A DNA stretch of 64,000 bases, from contig NZ_CP060587.1 of the NCBI RefSeq assembly GCF_014334735.1, positions 248,001 to 312,000 on the forward strand, read 5' to 3'. The notes below the pieces were generated by a model. The model was not told the origin of the DNA and did no database searches. It worked only from the letters and a program-made list of their open reading frames with translations. Of the stretch, positions 17,581 to 27,787 are shown piece after piece (the stretch's first letter is position 1; each line of letters starts with the position of its first letter). The translations under genes were made by a program, and so were the position numbers. Source of the stretch: Aeromicrobium senzhongii. GTDB taxonomy: Bacteria > Actinomycetota > Actinomycetes > Propionibacteriales > Nocardioidaceae.

Positions 17581-18444
17581 TCAGATCAGCTCGGAGGCCA
17601 GGACCTTGCCCTTGCGGTGGTGGACGACCAGTCCACGCCCGGCCGGCAGCACCGGTCCGCTGATGTCGAGCGAGGCGTAGATCGCCGGCAGGGTCGGGCG
17701 GTGCGTGCAGGCGACCGTGGGTCGCTTGGTGCCCAGAAGGGCCTCGACGGCCCGGTCGACCTTCCCTGCGGACGCGCCTTCGACCAGCCGGTCGTCGATC
17801 TCGAGCAGCTCGTCCGTGGCTGCCACGTACGGATCCACGGTCTGGACCGTGCGGGTGGCAGGTGAGCTGACGATGCGTCGCACGCCGAAGGCGGTCAGGA
17901 GGGGGACGAGCTCCTTCGCGCGGTCGTGGCCGGCGGCGGCCAGCGGACGGTCGAGGTCCCCACCGCTGAACTCGGCGCGGGGGACCGACTTCGCGTGCCG
18001 CAACACGATCAGGGTGCGGGCCTTGTGCGCCTTCTGCGCCACGAGGTCCTCGAAGGACTCGAGCAGCCGTCGGTCGTGGGAGTACGTCAGCCGCTTGCGC
18101 GCCTCTCGCGGCGCGAACCAGCAGACCTCGTCGACCTCCTGGTTCGGACGGAAGTCGCTGCGGTCGTCGAGCGGCCGGGCGACCCACCACGAGACCTGCT
18201 TGATGCCGCCGCGGACCCGGTAGGCGACCTCGGGCAGCGGGTGGACCAGGCGCACCCGGTACCCGGTCTCCTCGGCGATCTCGCGGACGGCCGTGACGGG
18301 CAGCGGCTCGTCCGGGTCCGCCTTGCCCTTCGGGAAGGTCCAGTCGTCGTAGTCGGGCCGGTGCACGACCAGGACCTCGATCCCGCCAGCGCCGGTCTTG
18401 CGCCACACGATGCCGCCGGCGGCCGGGATGATCTTGCTCGCCAT
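17581..18444 (-). CDS. mutT1: Nudix hydrolase - histidine phosphatase fusion (MutT1 type)
   Basis: A 287-aa two-domain protein. The Nudix box spans residues 40-62 (G...REIAEETGY). From about 143 a histidine-phosphatase (SixA/RHG) domain begins with RHAK (149-152). The same domain pair is MutT1 of mycobacteria, which cleans 8-oxo-(d)GTP and related dinucleotides and, as here, lies next to polyphosphate kinase. ATG 18444 begins 10 nt after the ppk stop, so the two form an operon under the ppk promoter. RHA(K) rather than RHG is usual for the SixA subgroup. Confidence 0.9.
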   Translation of the reverse strand: MASKIIPAAGGIVWRKTGAGGIEVLVVHRPDYDDWTFPKGKADPDEPLPVTAVREIAEETGYRVRLVHPLPEVAYRVRGGIKQVSWWVARPLDDRSDFRPNQEVDEVCWFAPREARKRLTYSHDRRLLESFEDLVAQKAHKARTLIVLRHAKSVPRAEFSGGDLDRPLAAAGHDRAKELVPLLTAFGVRRIVSSPATRTVQTVDPYVAATDELLEIDDRLVEGASAGKVDRAVEALLGTKRPTVACTHRPTLPAIYASLDISGPVLPAGRGLVVHHRKGKVLASELI

Positions 18445-18454
18445 GGGTTCGCTC

Positions 18455-20587
18455 TCAGGCCCGCGCGCGCCGCGCGCGCGCCCGCTCGATGAGGACCTCC
18501 TGGACGTCGGTCCCGTCGACGCGGGTCCACGCACCGTCCGGGCCCAGGTGCCACGACAGCGTCGCGTCGGACGCCATCAGCGCCAGCAGGTCGAAGAGCT
18601 GCTGGACATGCTCGGGCGACGGCACCTTCACGAGGACCTCGATGCGCCGGTCGAGGTTGCGGTGCATCAGGTCCGAGGAGCCGATCCAGACCTCGCGCTC
18701 GTCGTCGGCGCCGAACGCGAAGACCCGGCTGTGCTCGAGGAAGCGGCCCAGGACGCTGCGCACGCGGATCCGCTCGGACAGCCCGGGCACCCCGGGCCGC
18801 AGCGCGCAGATGCCGCGGATGATGAGGTCGACCTCGACGCCGGCGCGCGACGCCTCGTAGAGCTTGTCGATGATCGCCTCGTCGACCAGGGAGTTGAGCT
18901 TGAAGGCGATGCGGGCGGGCCGGCCCTCGCGGTGTCGTGCGATTTCGCGGTCGATCCGGTCGAGCAGCCCCGATCGCAGCAGTCGCGGAGCCACGAGCAG
19001 CGAGTCGTAGTCACTGGTCAGCGCGAAGCCCGAGAGGCTGTTGAACAGCTCGGTCAGGTCGTGGGTGATCTCGGGGTTCGACGTCAGCAGGCCGAGGTCC
19101 TCGTAGAGGCGCGCGGTCTTGGGGTTGTAGTTGCCGGTGCCGATGTGGGCGTAGCGGCGCAGGCCGTCGGGCTCGTCGCGGATCACCAGGGCCAGCTTGC
19201 AGTGCGTCTTGAGCCCCACCAGTCCGTAGACGACGTGGCAGCCCGCACGCTCGAGCTTGCGGGCCCAGCGGATGTTGGCCTGCTCGTCGAAGCGCGCCTT
19301 GATCTCGACGAGCACCAGGACCTGCTTGCCGGCGCGGGCCGCGTCGATGAGCGAGTCGATGATCGGCGAGTCGCCCGAGGTGCGATAGAGCGTCTGCTTG
19401 ATCGCCAGGACGTGCGGATCGGCGGCCGCCTGCTCGACGAACCGCTGCACGCTCGTGGCGAACGAGTCGTACGGATGGTGCACGAGGACGTCGCGCTTGC
19501 GCAGGGCGCTGAACATGTCGGCCGGGCTGGCCGTCTCGACCTCGGCGAGGTGCTCGTGCGTGCCCGGGACGAACGGCGGGAACTTCAGGGCAGGCCGGTC
19601 GAGGTCGGCGATCTCGTTGAGGCTGGTCAGGTCCAGGGGCCCGCGCAGGCGGAACACCTCGTCGTCGGACACGCCCAGCTCGCCGACCAGCAGCTCCAGC
19701 ACGGAGTCGGACATCTCCTCGTCGACCTCGAGGCGCACCGGCGGGCCGAACCGGCGCCGCAGCAGTTCCTTCTCGAGCGCCTTGAGGAGGTTCTCGGCGT
19801 CGTCCTCCTCGACCTCCAGGTCCTCGTTGCGGGTCACCCGGAACGTGTGGTGGTCGATGATCTCCATGCCGGGGAAGAGGCTGTCGAGGTTGGCCGCGAT
19901 GACGTCCTCCAGGGCGACGAACCGGCCGTCCGAGGCCTCGACCCATCGTTGGATGACGGGCGGCACCTTGACCCGCGCGAAGTGCTGCTTGCTCGTGCGG
20001 GGGTTGCGCATCACCAGGGCGATGTTGAGCGACAGCCCCGAGATGTAGGGGAACGGGTGGGCCGGGTCGACGGCCAGCGGGGTCAGGACGGGGAAGACGC
20101 GCTGGTGGTAGAAGGCCGTGACCCGGTCCTTCTCCTCGTCGGTGAGCCCTGACCAGCGCAACAGGTGGATGCCCTCGTCGGCCAGCGCCGGCAGGAACAC
20201 CTCGTGCAGCAGGTTCGACTGCCGTTCGGTCAGGACCCGGCTGGCCTGCAGGCTGGAGGCCAGGACGTCGCGCGGATTCAGCCCGCTGGCCGACGGCACG
20301 GCGACCCCGGCCGCGATGCGTCGCTTGAGGCCGGCGATCCGGACCATGAAGAACTCGTCGAGGTTGCTGCCGAAGATCGCCAGGAACCGGGTGCGCTCCA
20401 ACAGCGGCAGCGACTCGATCTCGGCGAGCTCCAGGACGCGGGCGTTGAACGCGATCCACGAGAGCTCGCGGTCGAGGAAGCGGTCGTCGGGCAGGGCCCC
20501 GTCCGTCGCGTCGTAAGGCGGGTCGACGTCGAATTCGTCGGGCGATGCGGCGAGCGGTTCGGGGACCGTCAGGTCCGTGGACTCCAT
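18455..20587 (-). CDS. ppk: Polyphosphate kinase 1
   Basis: A 710-aa enzyme polymerising ATP gamma-phosphate into polyphosphate. The N-terminal domain has [19 protein letters not shown] and [20 protein letters not shown]. The catalytic domains carry the phosphohistidine region [11 protein letters not shown] (His near residue 457), [11 protein letters not shown] and [23 protein letters not shown] 20587 is preceded closely by a PHO-box-like repeat, tying polyphosphate synthesis to the phosphate response. mutT1 follows in the same operon. Confidence 0.96.
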   Translation of the reverse strand: MESTDLTVPEPLAASPDEFDVDPPYDATDGALPDDRFLDRELSWIAFNARVLELAEIESLPLLERTRFLAIFGSNLDEFFMVRIAGLKRRIAAGVAVPSASGLNPRDVLASSLQASRVLTERQSNLLHEVFLPALADEGIHLLRWSGLTDEEKDRVTAFYHQRVFPVLTPLAVDPAHPFPYISGLSLNIALVMRNPRTSKQHFARVKVPPVIQRWVEASDGRFVALEDVIAANLDSLFPGMEIIDHHTFRVTRNEDLEVEEDDAENLLKALEKELLRRRFGPPVRLEVDEEMSDSVLELLVGELGVSDDEVFRLRGPLDLTSLNEIADLDRPALKFPPFVPGTHEHLAEVETASPADMFSALRKRDVLVHHPYDSFATSVQRFVEQAAADPHVLAIKQTLYRTSGDSPIIDSLIDAARAGKQVLVLVEIKARFDEQANIRWARKLERAGCHVVYGLVGLKTHCKLALVIRDEPDGLRRYAHIGTGNYNPKTARLYEDLGLLTSNPEITHDLTELFNSLSGFALTSDYDSLLVAPRLLRSGLLDRIDREIARHREGRPARIAFKLNSLVDEAIIDKLYEASRAGVEVDLIIRGICALRPGVPGLSERIRVRSVLGRFLEHSRVFAFGADDEREVWIGSSDLMHRNLDRRIEVLVKVPSPEHVQQLFDLLALMASDATLSWHLGPDGAWTRVDGTDVQEVLIERARARRARA

Positions 20588-20607
20588 GAACTCACGATGC
20601 CACGGTC

Positions 20608-20627
20608 TGGTGAATAACGCGTGAACT
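20608..20627 (-). promoter_or_regulatory. PHO-box-like repeat upstream of ppk
   Basis: On the minus strand GTTCACGCGTT is followed by ATTCACCAGAC: two TTCAC cores exactly 11 nt apart, one mismatch from the pstS box. It ends about 20 nt before the ppk ATG. Given this proximity it could activate a nearby start or repress; the direction of control cannot be read. Confidence 0.6.
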
Positions 20628-20815
20628 CAGCCGAGCGCTCGGACCGCCAGATAGCCACCGCCGATGATCACGGCCCACAGCGGCACCGAGAGCAGCACCA
20701 GCAGGACCATCGAGCGGCGGAAGCCCGGTCGGGCCACGGGCGTCTCGCCGAGGGGCGCTGCCAGATCGGGCTCTGGCTCGCGCGGGTCGACCTTGATGGC
20801 TTTTGCGTGGCTCAT
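20627..20815 (-). CDS. Small single-pass membrane protein
   Basis: A 62-aa protein I do not recognise. It has a charged N-terminal half (KAIKVDPREPEPD) and a C-terminal membrane segment MVLLVLLSVPLWAVIIGGGYL. ATG 20815 follows a GAGAGGAAC site at good spacing, and the codon use fits its neighbours. It lies just upstream of ppk in the same direction, and its end overlaps the ppk PHO-box region. A role in the polyphosphate operon is possible but unsupported. Confidence 0.6.
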   Translation of the reverse strand: MSHAKAIKVDPREPEPDLAAPLGETPVARPGFRRSMVLLVLLSVPLWAVIIGGGYLAVRALG

Positions 20816-20946
20816 CGGCGTTCCTCTCGTTCGCCTGCATGACGGGGCGAACTGGCTTTCATGATGCGCCATCACGGGCCGGGCCGCCCGGTGAACACGC
20901 CGATTGCGTTGCGGGTGCGTCACACGGGGCTGCTACCTTCGCCCCC

Positions 20947-21978
<1,032 letters not shown>

Positions 21979-21979
21979 C

Positions 21980-22771
21980 TCAGTCGGCCGCGTAGAGGAC
22001 GTCGCGGGCCTTCTCGGTGAACCCGAGCCGGCGGTAGACCGCCAGGGCCGGGTCGTTGTCGCCCTCGACGTAGAGGTCGATCTCGCCGACGCCGCTGTCC
22101 CACAGGTGCCGCAGCCCGATGGCGGTCAGGGCCTTGCCGAGTCCGCCGCCGTGCGCCGAGGGGTCGACCCCGACGACGTAGACCTCCCCGACACCGTCCT
22201 CGACCTTCGTCCAGTGGAAGCCGACGACCTGCCCGTCGCGCTCGGCGACGAAGAGCCCCGCAGGGTCGAACCAGGACTCGGACCGACGCCGGTCGAAGTC
22301 GGCCCGGTCCATGGCGCCCTGCTCGGGGTGGTGGGCGAAGGCACGTCCGTTCACCGCCACGACCGCGTCGGCGTCGGCCTCGGTGAAGGAGCGCAGCGTG
22401 ACGCCGGCCGGGACCGGCACCTCGGGCACGCCGCGGTCCGTCGTGGAGAGGACCAGCAGCGTTCGCGCCGCGCGCAGCCCGGCGGAGGCTGCCAACGCCT
22501 GCGCGCCCGGCAGGTCGCCGTGGGCCCAGAAGCGCGTCTCGCCGCGCTCGACGAGATCGTCCACGAGGGCACGGCCGCGGCCCTGGCGCCGGTACCGCGG
22601 GTGGACCACGAACTCGACGGGGGCGTCACCCACGGCGACCGCGCCCACGACCTCGTCATAGCGCTCGAGCCGCAGCGGGGCGCCGTCGCGCAGGGCGATC
22701 GTCGTCGCCTCGTTGAACGGAGCCACACCGTCGGCGGCGCGGGCCAGGTCGGCCAGGTCGATCAGGCTCAT
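21980..22771 (-). CDS. mshD: Mycothiol synthase (Cys-GlcN-Ins acetyltransferase)
   Basis: A 263-aa protein with two tandem GNAT domains. The N-terminal one is degenerate-looking (FVVHPRYRRQGRGRALVDDL), and the C-terminal catalytic one has VYVVGVDPSAHGGGLGKALT and YVEGDNDPALAVYRRLGF. The tandem layout and the last motif are diagnostic of MshD, which acetylates Cys-GlcN-Ins to give mycothiol. Its ATG overlaps the carboxyltransferase stop (ATGA), so it is the second gene of that operon. In mycobacteria mshD lies beside glnR and a phosphate ATPase gene; those are also nearby here, though separated. Confidence 0.93.
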   Translation of the reverse strand: MSLIDLADLARAADGVAPFNEATTIALRDGAPLRLERYDEVVGAVAVGDAPVEFVVHPRYRRQGRGRALVDDLVERGETRFWAHGDLPGAQALAASAGLRAARTLLVLSTTDRGVPEVPVPAGVTLRSFTEADADAVVAVNGRAFAHHPEQGAMDRADFDRRRSESWFDPAGLFVAERDGQVVGFHWTKVEDGVGEVYVVGVDPSAHGGGLGKALTAIGLRHLWDSGVGEIDLYVEGDNDPALAVYRRLGFTEKARDVLYAAD

Positions 22772-24195
22772 GGGTGCTCCCGCAGGACTCGTAGCTGATG
22801 GGCGACCTCGGCTGCCATGGCCCGGGCGAACGACTCCGGATCGTCGTCGTCGGGCTCGGGAACGAGGTGGTGGACGGCCCCCGACTCGTGCAGGTCGAAG
22901 GCACTGATGCGTTGCTCGATGGCCAGCTGCGCCGCATGGTCGACGTCTCCGAAGACGATCGCGCTGGCGCCCTCGGGCGGCAGGGGGGACAGCCAGGAGT
23001 TCTCGGCGGCGATCGTGCGGGTCGCCGGCAGCAGCGCCAGCGCGCCCCCGCCGCAACCCTGTCCCAGCAGGACCGAGACCGACGGGACCCGCATCGTCGA
23101 CATCGAGCTGATGCACCGGGCGATCTCGCCGGCGATCGCGCCCTGCTCGGCCTCGGGCGACAGCTCGGCGCCGGGGGTGTCGATGAACGAGACCAGCGGC
23201 AGCCCCAGCTCGTTCGCCAGCCGCATCCCGCGCCGCGCCTCGCGCAGGGCGGCGGGGCCCATCGGCTTGATCCGGCTCTGGGTGGTGCGGTCCTGACCGA
23301 TGACGACGCAGGGCTCGCCGTCGATCCGGGCCAGGGCGACGATCATCGCCGCGTCGCGTTCACCCCGCTCGGTGCCCTGCAGGCGGATGATCACGTCCGA
23401 GCCCCAGCGCAGGACCTCGCGGACACCGGGCCGGTCCGGGGTGCGGGTCAGCAGGACCGAGTCCCAGGTGTCGTGTCGGCGCGCGGTGGCCGCGGGCCGC
23501 CGCGACCGGCTGGACTCCGTGGGCGGGTCGATGAGGATCGACAGGGCGGTGTCGACCATCGAGGGCAGTTCCTCGGGCATCACGACGGCGTCGATGATCC
23601 CGCGGTTGGCGAGGTTGTCGGAGGTCTGGATCCCGGGTGGGAACGGTGTGCCGTTGAGCAGCTCGTAGACCTTCGGGCCGAGGAACCCGACGAGCGCGCC
23701 CGGCTCGGCGATCGTGATGTGACCCAGCGAGCCCCAGGAGGCGAAGACGCCACCGGTCGTGGGGTGGCGCAGGTAGACCAGGTACGGCAGTCCGGCGGCC
23801 TTGTGGTCCATCAGCGCGCGGGAGATGTCGACCATGCGGACGAACGCGGGCGTGCCCTCCTGCATGCGTGTGCCGCCCGAGGCGGTGGTGGCCAGCACGG
23901 GGATGCCCTCGGCGGTCGCGCGGCGCACCGCGCGGACGATCCGGTCGGCGGCGACCTGCCCGATCGATCCGGCCAGGAACCGGAACTCGTTGACCAGCAC
24001 GGCGACCGGGCGGCCGCGCATGAGCGCCCGGCCGGTGATGACCGACTCGTCGGTGCCGGCACGCTCGGCGGCGGCCAGCAGGTCGGTGCGGTAGGGCTCG
24101 GGGTGGACGTCGTGGTCGACCGGCTCGTCCCACGACTCCCACGATCCGGGGTCGAGGACGAGGTCGATCAGCTCACGTGCGGTCAGGCGGGACAC
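22768..24195 (-). CDS. Acetyl-CoA carboxylase carboxyltransferase, fused beta-alpha (AccD3-like)
   Basis: A 475-aa protein joining both carboxyltransferase halves. The beta-like half (about 1-235) has TTASGGTRMQEG and PTTGGVFASWGSLGHI. The alpha-like half has RLQGTERGERDAAMIVALA, SFIDTPGAELSPEAE and LGQGCGGGALALLPA. It transfers carboxyl groups to an acyl-CoA, supplying malonyl-CoA-type precursors. The N-terminal zinc finger of classical AccD is absent. The arrangement matches mycobacterial AccD3. CATACT (24208-24203) lies 7 nt before GTG 24195, suggesting a leaderless start. mshD overlaps downstream. Confidence 0.88.
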   Translation of the reverse strand: MSRLTARELIDLVLDPGSWESWDEPVDHDVHPEPYRTDLLAAAERAGTDESVITGRALMRGRPVAVLVNEFRFLAGSIGQVAADRIVRAVRRATAEGIPVLATTASGGTRMQEGTPAFVRMVDISRALMDHKAAGLPYLVYLRHPTTGGVFASWGSLGHITIAEPGALVGFLGPKVYELLNGTPFPPGIQTSDNLANRGIIDAVVMPEELPSMVDTALSILIDPPTESSRSRRPAATARRHDTWDSVLLTRTPDRPGVREVLRWGSDVIIRLQGTERGERDAAMIVALARIDGEPCVVIGQDRTTQSRIKPMGPAALREARRGMRLANELGLPLVSFIDTPGAELSPEAEQGAIAGEIARCISSMSTMRVPSVSVLLGQGCGGGALALLPATRTIAAENSWLSPLPPEGASAIVFGDVDHAAQLAIEQRISAFDLHESGAVHHLVPEPDDDDPESFARAMAAEVAHQLRVLREHP

Positions 24196-24268
24196 GGCAC
24201 CCAGTATGGCGGTGACGGGGTCGCGGCATCGATTCCGTGGCGCACGGCGGACCACTACAGTGACCGCC

Positions 24269-25321
24269 GTGTCCTCCTTCCACGCCATCATCCCCGCCGG
24301 CGGGGCGGGAACGCGCCTGTGGCCGCTGTCGCGCCGCGCCCGGCCGAAGTTCCTGCTCGACCTCGAGGGGACCGGCCGGACGCTGATCCAGCAGACCTGG
24401 GACCGGATGCTGCCGCTCACGGGCACCGAGCGCATCCACGTCGTGTCGGGTGCCGACCACGGCAGCGCCATCGCCGCGCAGCTGCCCGAGTTGGTCAACC
24501 TGCTGCTCGAGCCGTCCCCCCGCGACTCGATGCCTGCCATCGGCCTGGCCGCCGCGATCATCGAGCGGGCCGATCCCGACGCGATCGTGGGCTCGTTCGC
24601 GGCCGACCACCGCATCCCCGACCCCGACCGCTTCGTCGAGGCCGTCCGCGAGGCGATCGCCGTGGCCGAGGAGGGCTACATCGTCACGATCGGGATCGAG
24701 CCGACCGAGCCCTCCACCGCATTCGGCTACATCGCCGCGGGCGATGCGCTTGACGGGTTCGCGTCGGCGCGCGCGGTGCGCAGCTTCGTCGAGAAGCCCG
24801 ACGAGGACACCGCCCGCGGCTACCTGGCCTCGGGAGACCACGTCTGGAACGCCGGCATGTTCGTCGCCCGCGCCTCGGTCCTGCTGGACTCGCTGGCCCG
24901 GTTCCAGCCCGAGCTGGCGGCCGGACTGCGGGCGATCGCGGCGACCTGGGGCACCCCGGCGTTCGTGGCCGAGCTGGGCCGCACCTGGCCCACGCTGACG
25001 AAGATCGCGATCGACCACGCCGTCGCCGAGCCGGTCGCGGCCGAGGGCGGCATGGCCGTCGTGCCCGCGCCCTTCGGCTGGGACGACCTGGGCGACTTCG
25101 CCTCGATCGCTCCGTTGGGCTCGTCGCCCGACGTGCTGTGGGTCGACGCCGACGGCGTGGCGCGCGGTCGCGAGGGCGTGCAGATCGCCGTCCTGGGCCT
25201 GCGCAACGTCGCGGTCGTGCAGACCGACGACGCGGTCCTGGTGCTCGACCTGGCGCAGTCGCAGCGGGTCAAGGACGTCGTCGCTCTGCTCAAGGACGCC
25301 GGGCGCGACGATCTGCTCTGA
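24269..25321 (+). CDS. manC: Mannose-1-phosphate guanylyltransferase
   Basis: A 350-aa nucleotidyltransferase making GDP-mannose. It opens with the signature AGGAGTRLWPLSRRARPKFL, followed by SFAADHRIPD, GYIAAG and FVEKPDEDTA, and the late VPAPFGWDDLGDF motif. It lacks the C-terminal isomerase domain of bifunctional AlgA-type enzymes; isomerase is encoded separately by manA. GTG 24269 was preferred over GTG 24260 because TACAGT (24256-24261) lies 7 nt upstream. GDP-mannose would feed mannolipid or mannosylation reactions. Confidence 0.92.
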   Translation: MSSFHAIIPAGGAGTRLWPLSRRARPKFLLDLEGTGRTLIQQTWDRMLPLTGTERIHVVSGADHGSAIAAQLPELVNLLLEPSPRDSMPAIGLAAAIIERADPDAIVGSFAADHRIPDPDRFVEAVREAIAVAEEGYIVTIGIEPTEPSTAFGYIAAGDALDGFASARAVRSFVEKPDEDTARGYLASGDHVWNAGMFVARASVLLDSLARFQPELAAGLRAIAATWGTPAFVAELGRTWPTLTKIAIDHAVAEPVAAEGGMAVVPAPFGWDDLGDFASIAPLGSSPDVLWVDADGVARGREGVQIAVLGLRNVAVVQTDDAVLVLDLAQSQRVKDVVALLKDAGRDDLL

Positions 25322-25324
25322 CGG

Positions 25325-25756
25325 TCAGGGCGCCGCTGGGTCGTCGTGCATCCACGGCGTGAAGCAGACGCCGATCAGGAGGCCGTCGGCCGACTGGAAG
25401 CGGGCCACGACCTGCTGCCAGGGCTCGGTGCGCGCCTCGTGCACGAGCCGGTAGCCGCGATCGGTCAGCTCGCGGGCCGCGTTCTCGACGTCGTCGACCT
25501 CGAACTCGATGGTGGCCTGCGGAACCGGGTGCGTGTCGGGCCAGGTGTCCTGGCCGAAGCAGGCCTGGGCGGCCTCGCGCAGGGGCCAGACGCCGAAGTG
25601 CTTGGTGCCCGCGACCTCCTCGGAGTAGACGTACTCGGAGTCCGGGTCGGTGACGGGAGGCCGCAACGGCAGTCCGAGGGTCTCGGCGAAGAGCCGCTGG
25701 TCCTGTGCCGGGTCGCTCGTGATGACGGTGACACCTGCCACGAATCGAACATCCAT
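25325..25756 (-). CDS. VOC/glyoxalase superfamily protein
   Basis: A 143-aa single vicinal-oxygen-chelate domain: FVAGVTVITSDPAQDQRLFAETLGLPL at the start, then a beta-alpha-beta-beta-beta repeat ending DGLLIGVCFTP. Metal-ligand positions are incomplete by eye (HFGVWPL and IEFEVDD are the candidate strands), so a lyase/dioxygenase role cannot be assigned. ATG 25756 lies 13 nt after the manA stop in the same direction, which suggests co-transcription, and it converges with manC with almost no gap. Confidence 0.8.
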   Translation of the reverse strand: MDVRFVAGVTVITSDPAQDQRLFAETLGLPLRPPVTDPDSEYVYSEEVAGTKHFGVWPLREAAQACFGQDTWPDTHPVPQATIEFEVDDVENAARELTDRGYRLVHEARTEPWQQVVARFQSADGLLIGVCFTPWMHDDPAAP

Positions 25757-25769
25757 CGCCGTGGTCCGA

Positions 25770-26981
25770 TCAGGGGATGGCGCGGACCGGTCGGTGGCCG
25801 ACGAGGTCCTTGAGCTCGGAGTCCGGCGTGTTCGGTCCGGGCAGGTAGATCTGGGCGACCTCGCCCGTCCCCACCGCCGTGAGCTCGCCGTCCTGGGCGT
25901 CCGTGTAGATGGTCTCGCCACGACTGAGCGAGATCTTCTCGCCCTGCTCGTTGAGCACCTGGACGCCGCCACCGATGCACATGATGATCGAGTGGGTGGC
26001 CGAGATCAGGGAGACGCCGTCGGGATCGGCGGGCGAGACCTGGGTGACCGCGAGCGCGAACTCCTCGACCGCCGGGTGGTAGACCTCGGTCGAGAAGGAC
26101 GGATAACCCGGCTCGACGCGCGCGACGCGCGACATGCCGGCCTCGAGGCAGCGGATCAGCCCGTCGGGGTCGAGCGCCTTGCGGGTCAGGCCCGCGCGCA
26201 GCACGTTGTCGGAGTTGGCCATGGCCTCCAGGCACAGGCCGGACAGATGGGCGTGGATGACGCCCGTGCCCAGGAACACCGCCTCGCCGGGCTGCAGGGT
26301 GAACCGGTTGAGCAGCAGGGACACCACGATGCCGACGTCGTCGGGGTGGTGGCGGGCGATCATCGCGGCGGTGCTGTAGGCGCGCTTGATGTCGACGCCG
26401 TCGTGGACCAGGGCCTTGCACTGGATCACCAGCTGGGCGATCTCGGCGGCCGGCGGCGGCGCGATCAGCAGGTTCTCGAGCACGCGGACGATGCCCTTGA
26501 AGCCGGTCTTGGCGCGCAGGGTCGCCGACGCGGCGTTGATCGCGGGCGAGTCCAGCTGCGAGAAGACGCGCAGGATCTCGGCCGTCGGCCGGAAGCCCAC
26601 GAGCGTGTCGAAGGTGCTCAGCGCGTAGACCATCTCGGGCTTGTGGTTGCGGTCCTTGAAGACCCGCTGCGGCGAGTCGAGCGGGATGCCGGCGGCCTCC
26701 TCGCGCTCGAATCCCTCATGCGCCTCGGCGGCACCCGGATGCACCTGGATCGACAGCGGCTGCTCAGCCGCGAGGATCTTGAGCATGAACGGCACCTCGC
26801 CGGCGACGTCGGAGAGCGGCCTCAGTCCCGTGGGCGTCTCGATCTGTGACGGTGCCAGGGGATGGGTGCCGAGCCACATCTCGGCGACGGGCTCACCTGA
26901 TCCTGTGCGCCCCAGAAAACGCGGAATGTCGCTGGTCGAGCCCCAGTCGTACGCCTGGGTCATGTTGTGCAGACGGCGCAT
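25770..26981 (-). CDS. manA: Mannose-6-phosphate isomerase, class I
   Basis: A 403-aa isomerase interconverting fructose-6-P and mannose-6-P. Zinc-site motifs are AEQPLSIQVHPGAAEAHEGF (Gln and His ligands), KPEMVYALSTFDTLVGFRP and GEAVFLGTGVIHAHLSGLCLEAMANSDNVLR. ATG 26981 has TACTGT (26994-26989) 7 nt upstream. That hexamer overlaps the -10 of the divergent phosphomannomutase gene by two bases, so the two mannose genes share one promoter region of only 24 nt between starts. Confidence 0.94.
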   Translation of the reverse strand: MRRLHNMTQAYDWGSTSDIPRFLGRTGSGEPVAEMWLGTHPLAPSQIETPTGLRPLSDVAGEVPFMLKILAAEQPLSIQVHPGAAEAHEGFEREEAAGIPLDSPQRVFKDRNHKPEMVYALSTFDTLVGFRPTAEILRVFSQLDSPAINAASATLRAKTGFKGIVRVLENLLIAPPPAAEIAQLVIQCKALVHDGVDIKRAYSTAAMIARHHPDDVGIVVSLLLNRFTLQPGEAVFLGTGVIHAHLSGLCLEAMANSDNVLRAGLTRKALDPDGLIRCLEAGMSRVARVEPGYPSFSTEVYHPAVEEFALAVTQVSPADPDGVSLISATHSIIMCIGGGVQVLNEQGEKISLSRGETIYTDAQDGELTAVGTGEVAQIYLPGPNTPDSELKDLVGHRPVRAIP

Positions 26982-26988
26982 GGCCCCA

Positions 26989-26998
26989 ACAGTAGACT
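26989..26998. promoter_or_regulatory. Overlapping divergent -10 elements for manA and phosphomannomutase
   Basis: The 10 bases ACAGTAGACT hold TACTGT on the minus strand (7 nt before manA ATG 26981) and TAGACT on the plus strand (7 nt before GTG 27006). They share the central TA. The two genes are probably both leaderless, and their polymerases would compete for the same DNA. Confidence 0.6.
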
Positions 26999-27005
26999 CC
27001 CTCGC

Positions 27006-27764
27006 GTGCCCGGACCCCAACTCGTCGCCTTCGATCTCGATGACACGCTCGCGCCGTCCAAGTGCCCCATCCCCGAGCCGATCGGCGAACTGCTGGTGCA
27101 GTTGGCCGAACGCGTCCAGGTCGCGGTCATCTCGGGCGGTCAGCTGACGCAGTTCCGCACCCAGATCGTCGAGCGCCTGCCGCAGGCCTCCGACGAGGTG
27201 AAGGAGCGGATCCACCTGCTGCCGACGTGCGGGACGCAGTACTACCGGCTCCGCGGCGACGAGATCGTCACGGTCTACGCGCACGCCCTGACGCAGGACG
27301 AGCGCGACCGCGCCCTGGCGGCCGTCGAGGCCGAGGCCAAGCGGCTCGGGCTCTGGGAGTCGCAGACGTGGGGCGACATCCTCGAGGACCGTGGCTCGCA
27401 GATCACCTTCTCGGCCCTGGGCCAACAGGCGCCGATCGAGGCGAAGACCGCATGGGATCCCGACGGTACGAAGAAGAGCGCCCTGCGTGACGCCGTCGCC
27501 GCGCAGCTGCCCGACCTCGAGGTGCGATCGGGCGGGTCGACGTCCGTCGACATCACCCATCGCGGGATCGACAAGGCCTACGGGATGAAGCAGCTGGCGG
27601 ACGCCACGGGGATCAGCCTCGACGACATGCTGTTCGTCGGCGATCGGCTCGATCCGGACGGCAACGACTACCCGGTGCTGGCACTGGGGGTGCCCTGCCA
27701 CGCGGTGGAGGGCTGGGAGGACACCGTGGCCTACCTCGAGGAGCTCATCCCCACGTTGGGCTGA
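27006..27764 (+). CDS. HAD-IIB phosphomannomutase, eukaryotic PMM-like
   Basis: A 252-aa HAD phosphatase-fold protein. Motif I is FDLDDTLAPS, motif II is in VAVISGGQ, and motif IV is FVGDRLDPDGNDYP, which closely mirrors the GD...P.GNDY block of eukaryotic phosphomannomutases; CGTQYY and STSVDIT also match. The expected reaction is mannose-6-P to mannose-1-P, bridging manA and manC. A classical ManB/CpsG-type phosphohexomutase is not seen in this window. GTG 27006 is 7 nt after TAGACT, probably leaderless. Confidence 0.82.
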   Translation: MPGPQLVAFDLDDTLAPSKCPIPEPIGELLVQLAERVQVAVISGGQLTQFRTQIVERLPQASDEVKERIHLLPTCGTQYYRLRGDEIVTVYAHALTQDERDRALAAVEAEAKRLGLWESQTWGDILEDRGSQITFSALGQQAPIEAKTAWDPDGTKKSALRDAVAAQLPDLEVRSGGSTSVDITHRGIDKAYGMKQLADATGISLDDMLFVGDRLDPDGNDYPVLALGVPCHAVEGWEDTVAYLEELIPTLG

Positions 27765-27787
27765 CCGGCGGCGCGGTCAGCCGGCGA

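Noticed and set aside
22798-24753. A 651-codon plus-strand frame opposite the carboxyltransferase gene
   Set aside because: No motifs, shadow composition, and it would overlap both the carboxyltransferase gene and the start of manC.
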